Shown: positions 8,075 through 11,887 of the stretch, piece after piece | Position numbering within the stretch: position 1 is the stretch's first letter | Layout of the letters: every line of letters starts with the position of its first letter | Assembly (NCBI GenBank): GCA_024196135.1 | Contig: JAMQCK010001111.1 | Coordinates: 1-11,887 of the forward strand | Length of the DNA: 11,887 bases | Direction: 5' to 3' | From: Pleurotus ostreatus/Saccharomyces cerevisiae fusant | Lineage: Eukaryota > Opisthokonta | Notes under the pieces: generated by a model | Databases searched by the model: none | What the model was told of the DNA's origin: nothing | Seen by the model: only the letters and a program-made list of their open reading frames with translations | Program-made: the position numbers and the translations under genes

Positions 8075-10156
8075 ATGCTCTTCGAGTACTTCTCCCAGCT
8101 CGCCTTCGCTGTCTTTGCGCTCGCTCGACCCACGGTCGATCTCGGATACGCCACCTACGAGGGTGTATACGATGGTGCCAGTAACACGACGAGCTTCCTG
8201 AGCGTGCGCTACGCCGCTCCACCGACGGGAGAGCTGCGGTGGCGACCGCCTCAGTCTCCGCTACTCCATCACGGAGTGCAGCAAGCCAAGTCGCAGCCGC
8301 CTATGTGCGTACAAGGCACTAGTGGACAGGCAACGTCTGCCCCGCCCTTCGCGCGTGGTGAGCAGACGGATAGGAATGACACCTTGCTTGAGTACGCCTT
8401 CTTCCTCGGGTTTCTGACCTTTCCTTCTGACATAGCCATCTAGTGCATGCGCATTGCAGGGTATCTGCCCTTTGAGTGACCCAACGCCGCCCGCGGATAG
8501 TGAGGACTGTCTCTTCCTCAAGTAAGCCAGCCGCACCCGTATCACTGAAAACATGCTCATCACAACCGCTCCAGCGTCTGGACCTCCGGCAACTTCGAGG
8601 GGCAGACGAACACCAGCCAGCCCGTGCTTGTGTGGATTCACGGCGGCGGCTACGGAGCTGGAGGCGCGACAGGGCTCGCGGGCGTCGACGTCTTCGACGG
8701 CAAGTACCCTATCCTTCGCGCTCAAGGGGATCTCGTCGTCGTCGTCATCCAATATCGTCTTGGGATGTATGGCTTTCTCGCGGGTTCAGATGTCCAGGCA
8801 GCGGGCGCCGCTAACCTCGGACTGAGTGAGTTATCATATATGTGGCTGATGATACGATAGCTTACTCGCGAGTCAGTCGACCAGCAATTCGCCTTGCAGT
8901 GGGTTCAGAAACACGTAGGTCGTCAATTCCATGGCTCAATTTCTGGCTGACCCTGCCGTAGATCCACAAATTCGGTGGCAACCCGTCCGATGTTACCATT
9001 TGGGGCGAGTCAGCCGGCGCCGGGTCTGTCTACGAGCACGTCCTCGCCAACGGCGGAAAGACCTCTCCCCCGCTCTTCAACACGGCTATCACGAGCTCGA
9101 ACTACTTGCCTCCGCACTACGACGTTCAAGACCCTATTCCGGAGGTAGGCTCTTATGGGCGCAGTATCAATGGATGATTTACTAATGCCATGGCAGGCTA
9201 TCTACGACGAGGTCATCAAGCAGGCTGGATGCAAGTCGGAGGCGGACGCGCTCGAGTGTCTTCGCAAGACCGACGGTGCCGTCTTGCGCCGTATCAACGC
9301 AGACATCGCCATCTCTGCCTACTCGGACGTCTACATCTTTATGCCCGTCGTTGATCATGCCTTCGTTCAGCAAGCACCGACGCAGGCGATCGCTCAAGGC
9401 AAAGTCAATGGCGTACGTGCTCGGCATATCTGCAGACGCATACATGCACTTACTCTCAGGACAGAAACACCTCTTGACAGTGAACAACGCGGACGAAGGG
9501 AGGATGTTCATCAACACAACACGCCTCGGCGGCGATTCATTTGACGCGGCAGAGTGGCTCAGGAATACGTGGCCACGGCTCACGGACGCTGAGATCGCGG
9601 GCGCCCTTGCGCAGTACTCTGAACTTGGGCCTGTCGAGCAGGCCATCGAGATTGACGCCGACGTTGAGTTTAATTGTCCTAGCTTCTTCCTCATGCGTGC
9701 CTTCGACAAGCCGTACAAGGTACGTTCGTCTGCGATACACCGCCGAATCATGCGTTTGCCCGAGCATTTTAGGCTGAGTTTGTCATTGACAACGCGCTGC
9801 ACGGCTACGACCTGCCCTACTACTTCCCCGACGTCGGCAAGCTGTTCGCCAAGTCGTACAACAACACCGACTTCGACACTGCCTTCGCGTCCGCTTTCAC
9901 GAACTTCATCCTGGCGGAAGACCCGAATGTGAAGGTCGCTGCGGATATCACGCCCGCATGGCCATCCTGGAGTGACGAGGCGCCGCTAGAGATGGTCTTC
10001 AACAAGACGGAGGATGGCGTCCCCGACATACAGGTCAAGAGCGTGGACTCGAAGCTCTTGGAGCGGTGCAGGTATGTCTTTCTGATGCCACCCATCCAAA
10101 GATACTTACGTCTGTACAGTTACTGGCAGAGCATCGCGTCTTCGATTGGGCAGTGA
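8075..10156 (+). CDS. Secreted type-B carboxylesterase/lipase, intact copy 2, nine exons
   Basis: Predicted exons are 8075-8391, 8444-8521, 8575-8825, 8877-8914, 8962-9144, 9197-9412, 9465-9719, 9773-10071 and 10120-10156. All phases close and encode 557 aa. Residues 1-17 form a hydrophobic signal peptide ending FALA, so the product is probably secreted. Type-B carboxylesterase (COesterase, alpha/beta hydrolase) marks are VRYAAPPTGE (45-54), SEDCLFLN (125-132), oxyanion-loop HGGGY (154-158) and nucleophile elbow GESAG with Ser245. Glu372 in NADEG is the likely acid and His456 in LHGYD the likely base. Cysteines 78/128 and 301/310 match the two conserved disulfides of Candida rugosa-type lipases. 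Several N-glycosylation sequons occur, for example N37 and N144. The family hydrolyses carboxylic ester bonds; the substrate cannot be told from sequence. It lies in tandem with the disrupted copy upstream and 188 bp before RAD23. It lacks the intron found at 6210-6262 in copy 1. Confidence 0.93.
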
Positions 10157-10344
10157 ACAAACCTTGGTGCATCTGTAGAGTGGACAAGATAGATAATACT
10201 TAGTAAACGGAGGCTTTGTGTTGAACATGAGCGTGCGCCACATAAGAGTTGAGAGCAAGGATGGTGTTTGCGTGTGATTGCGAATTGATGTGACGCGCGT
10301 CAGGTCCAGCGGGGCAGTCAGCTTCTTGTCCACCAACCACCACC
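10157..10344. other. Short spacer: esterase 3' end and RAD23 promoter
   Basis: These 188 bp must hold both the 3' end of the esterase transcript and the RAD23 promoter. No TATA box is obvious. A perfect 12-bp palindrome is listed separately. Confidence 0.45.
10291..10302. promoter_or_regulatory. 12-bp perfect palindrome in the RAD23 promoter
   Basis: TGACGCGCGTCA is its own reverse complement and lies 43 bp before the RAD23 ATG. It combines bZIP-like TGAC/GTCA half sites with an ACGCG core related to, but not identical with, the MluI cell-cycle box ACGCGT. Its position suggests a dimeric regulator site or a start-site element. This is inference only. Confidence 0.3.
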
Positions 10345-11747
10345 ATGAAGATTACAGTAAAGACAACCCAACAGAAGGTCTTCCAGGTATATACACTGAG
10401 CGCCCCGCCTTTACTGTGCCTCATATCAGCATAGATCGATGTCGAGGGTCCCGAGACCGTCGGCGTGCTCAAGCAGAAGATCTCGGACGCGCATGGCCAC
10501 CCCGTCGCGTCCCAGAAGATAATCTACTCCGGTAGGCCCAACAAATTACTCCATGAAGCATCCCTGACGTGCTCGCAGGGAAGATCTTGCCCGACGACAA
10601 GACTATCGAGTCGTGTGGGATCAAGGAGAAGGACTTCCTCGTGCTCATGGTATCAAAGGTGCGAACTCAGTATGCCCCCCAACAACTCATACTGAATAGT
10701 CCAAAGCCTAAGCCTACTCCCGCACCAGCACCCGCGGCCGCTGCGCCCTCCACGTCCACTCCTGCTGCTGCACCCGCCTCAACACCCGCTCAATCGACGC
10801 CGGCACCTGCTGCCCCACCTGCCGCTGCACCAGCGGCTCAGGCCTCCACACCCGCCGCCAACGCCCCTGCTTTCGGCGATATGAGCTCCTTCGTGACGGG
10901 CAACGTCCTCCAGGAGACCGTCAACAACATGACTGAGATGGGCTTCCCTCGTGAACAAGTCCTACGTGCCCTCAGGGCAAGCTTCAACAACCCCGATCGC
11001 GCCGTGGAGTACTTGATGAACGTGCGTCACCTTCGTCTCATCATCTGCATACTTCTGACCTTCCTCCTCTCAGGGTATCCCCGCACACCTTGAGGCCGAA
11101 GCCGCCGGCCCCGCTCGCGCTGCTCAGCCAGCATCGGCCGCACAGCCGGCAGCAGGCAACGCACCCGCCGCTGCCGCACCTGCCGCCGCCCCCACCTCCA
11201 ACGCGCCTCAAAACCTCTTCCAACTCGCCCAGCAACAGCAGCAAAGTCAAGCCGCCGGTGCTGGCGCAGGCGCGGGTGCTGGTCTCGGCGCCGGAGCCGG
11301 TGCCGCCGCACCAGGACTCGACCTCGGCGCCCTGCAGGCCAATCCGCAGATCGCCCAGCTGCGCGAGCTTGTGCAACAAAACCCGGCGCTTGTACAGCCT
11401 CTCGTTCAGCAGCTGGCTCAGTCCAACCCTGCGATCGCTCAGGCGATCATTCAGCATCCTGAGGCTATCATGCAGTTGTTGGGTGTTGATGGTGATGACT
11501 TTGACGGCGACGATGACATGAACCCGCCGCCGGGTACTCACGTTATGCACGTTACGGAGGAGGAACAGGCCGCCATCCAAAGAGTACGTTGGCTTCCACC
11601 GACTCATGCACATCCGCTGATGAACCACAGCTGGAAGCTATGGGCTTCCCTCGCCAGAAGGTTATTGAGGCATACTTCGCCTGCGATAAGAATGAGGAGC
11701 TGGCCGCGAATTATCTATTCGACAACGGGTTCGAGGATGATGACTGA
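10345..11747 (+). CDS. RAD23: RAD23 family UBL-UBA ubiquitin shuttle / nucleotide excision repair protein
   Basis: Predicted exons are 10345-10386, 10435-10531, 10579-10658, 10707-11021, 11074-11583 and 11631-11747, encoding 386 aa (budding yeast Rad23 is about 398). The domain order is diagnostic. An N-terminal ubiquitin-like domain (about 1-73, starting [14 protein letters not shown]) docks on the proteasome. An Ala/Pro-rich linker (74-128) follows. UBA1 is at about 138-180 with [27 protein letters not shown] second Ala/Gln/Gly-rich linker follows, then the XPC/Rad4-binding STI1-like domain (about 260-314, [18 protein letters not shown]...). UBA2 is at about 340-382 with [26 protein letters not shown], the stabilising C-terminal domain. 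Rad23 carries polyubiquitinated proteins to the proteasome and stabilises Rad4/XPC in global genome repair, in nucleus and cytoplasm. The linkers are low-complexity, including a glycine/alanine run near residues 240-255. Intron 3 (10659-10706, acceptor AAAG) is 48 nt and has no stop in frame. Confidence 0.95.
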
Positions 11748-11887
11748 TTGACGAGCTGTAGTGGAATTCGTATGTAGAACCGCGAGTGTATTGTTGATAA
11801 ACGCCAGCTGTACCATACGCCGTTGAACCTTCATCTGAGTGATCATGATTCCTTCATGTAGCCGGACTTCAACTCAAACGACTCTGA
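11748..11887. other. RAD23 3' flank
   Basis: These 140 bp after the RAD23 stop presumably contain its 3' UTR. No further gene start or clear polyadenylation signal can be supported before the window ends. Confidence 0.4.

Noticed and set aside
8361..8459. Alternative copy-2 first-intron borders: donor GTGAGC near 8358 and acceptor GCAG at 8459
   Set aside because: The GTGAGC donor would remove codons that are conserved between the copies, and the GCAG acceptor gives the wrong phase. Donor 8392 with acceptor 8443 closes the frame and matches the copy-1 intron position.
11041..11628. 195-codon antisense open frame across RAD23 exon 5
   Set aside because: Antisense to low-complexity Ala/Gln/Pro coding sequence, which readily produces spurious open frames; no domain seen.

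Overview
The window looks like chromosomal DNA from a filamentous basidiomycete, probably an Agaricomycete. The basis is high GC, protein genes split by many short introns (about 46-55 nt, GT...AG with CTNAN-like branch sites), small exons and short intergenic gaps. The species cannot be named from the sequence. I assembled exons by hand from reading frame, splice-site consensus and family knowledge. Exon edges are therefore predictions, but all phases close.

Layout, left to right. (1) 347-1150, minus strand: an ARF6-type small GTPase of 182 aa in six exons. (2) 1385-3427, minus strand: an intronless 680-aa leucine-rich-repeat protein of unknown function. (3) 3428-4587: gene-free spacer holding two copies of a 14-bp direct repeat built on the E-box CACGTG. 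(4) 4588-7175, plus strand: a secreted type-B carboxylesterase gene broken by a 457-bp foldback transposon (MITE-like, 4822-5278). (5) 7176-8074: spacer. (6) 8075-10156, plus strand: an intact tandem paralog of that esterase, 557 aa in nine exons with a complete Ser-Glu-His triad and signal peptide. (7) 10345-11747, plus strand: RAD23, 386 aa in six exons (UBL, UBA, XPC-binding/STI1, UBA).

ARF6, the LRR protein and RAD23 look like single-copy housekeeping genes; the esterase pair is the variable part of the locus. The two esterases share most exon lengths exactly (251, 38, 183, 255, 299 and 37 nt). Subtracting the transposon and one copy of its apparent 2-bp target duplication, and allowing for a 1-nt deletion in exon 6, gives the left copy a coding length of 1674 nt, the same as its neighbour. 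The left copy is thus a recently disrupted paralog. No multi-gene system, RNA gene, CRISPR array or new biochemical pathway is apparent. The main points of interest are the element, how it broke the gene, a probable GC-AG intron, an intron present in only one paralog, and a stop-free 48-nt intron in RAD23.
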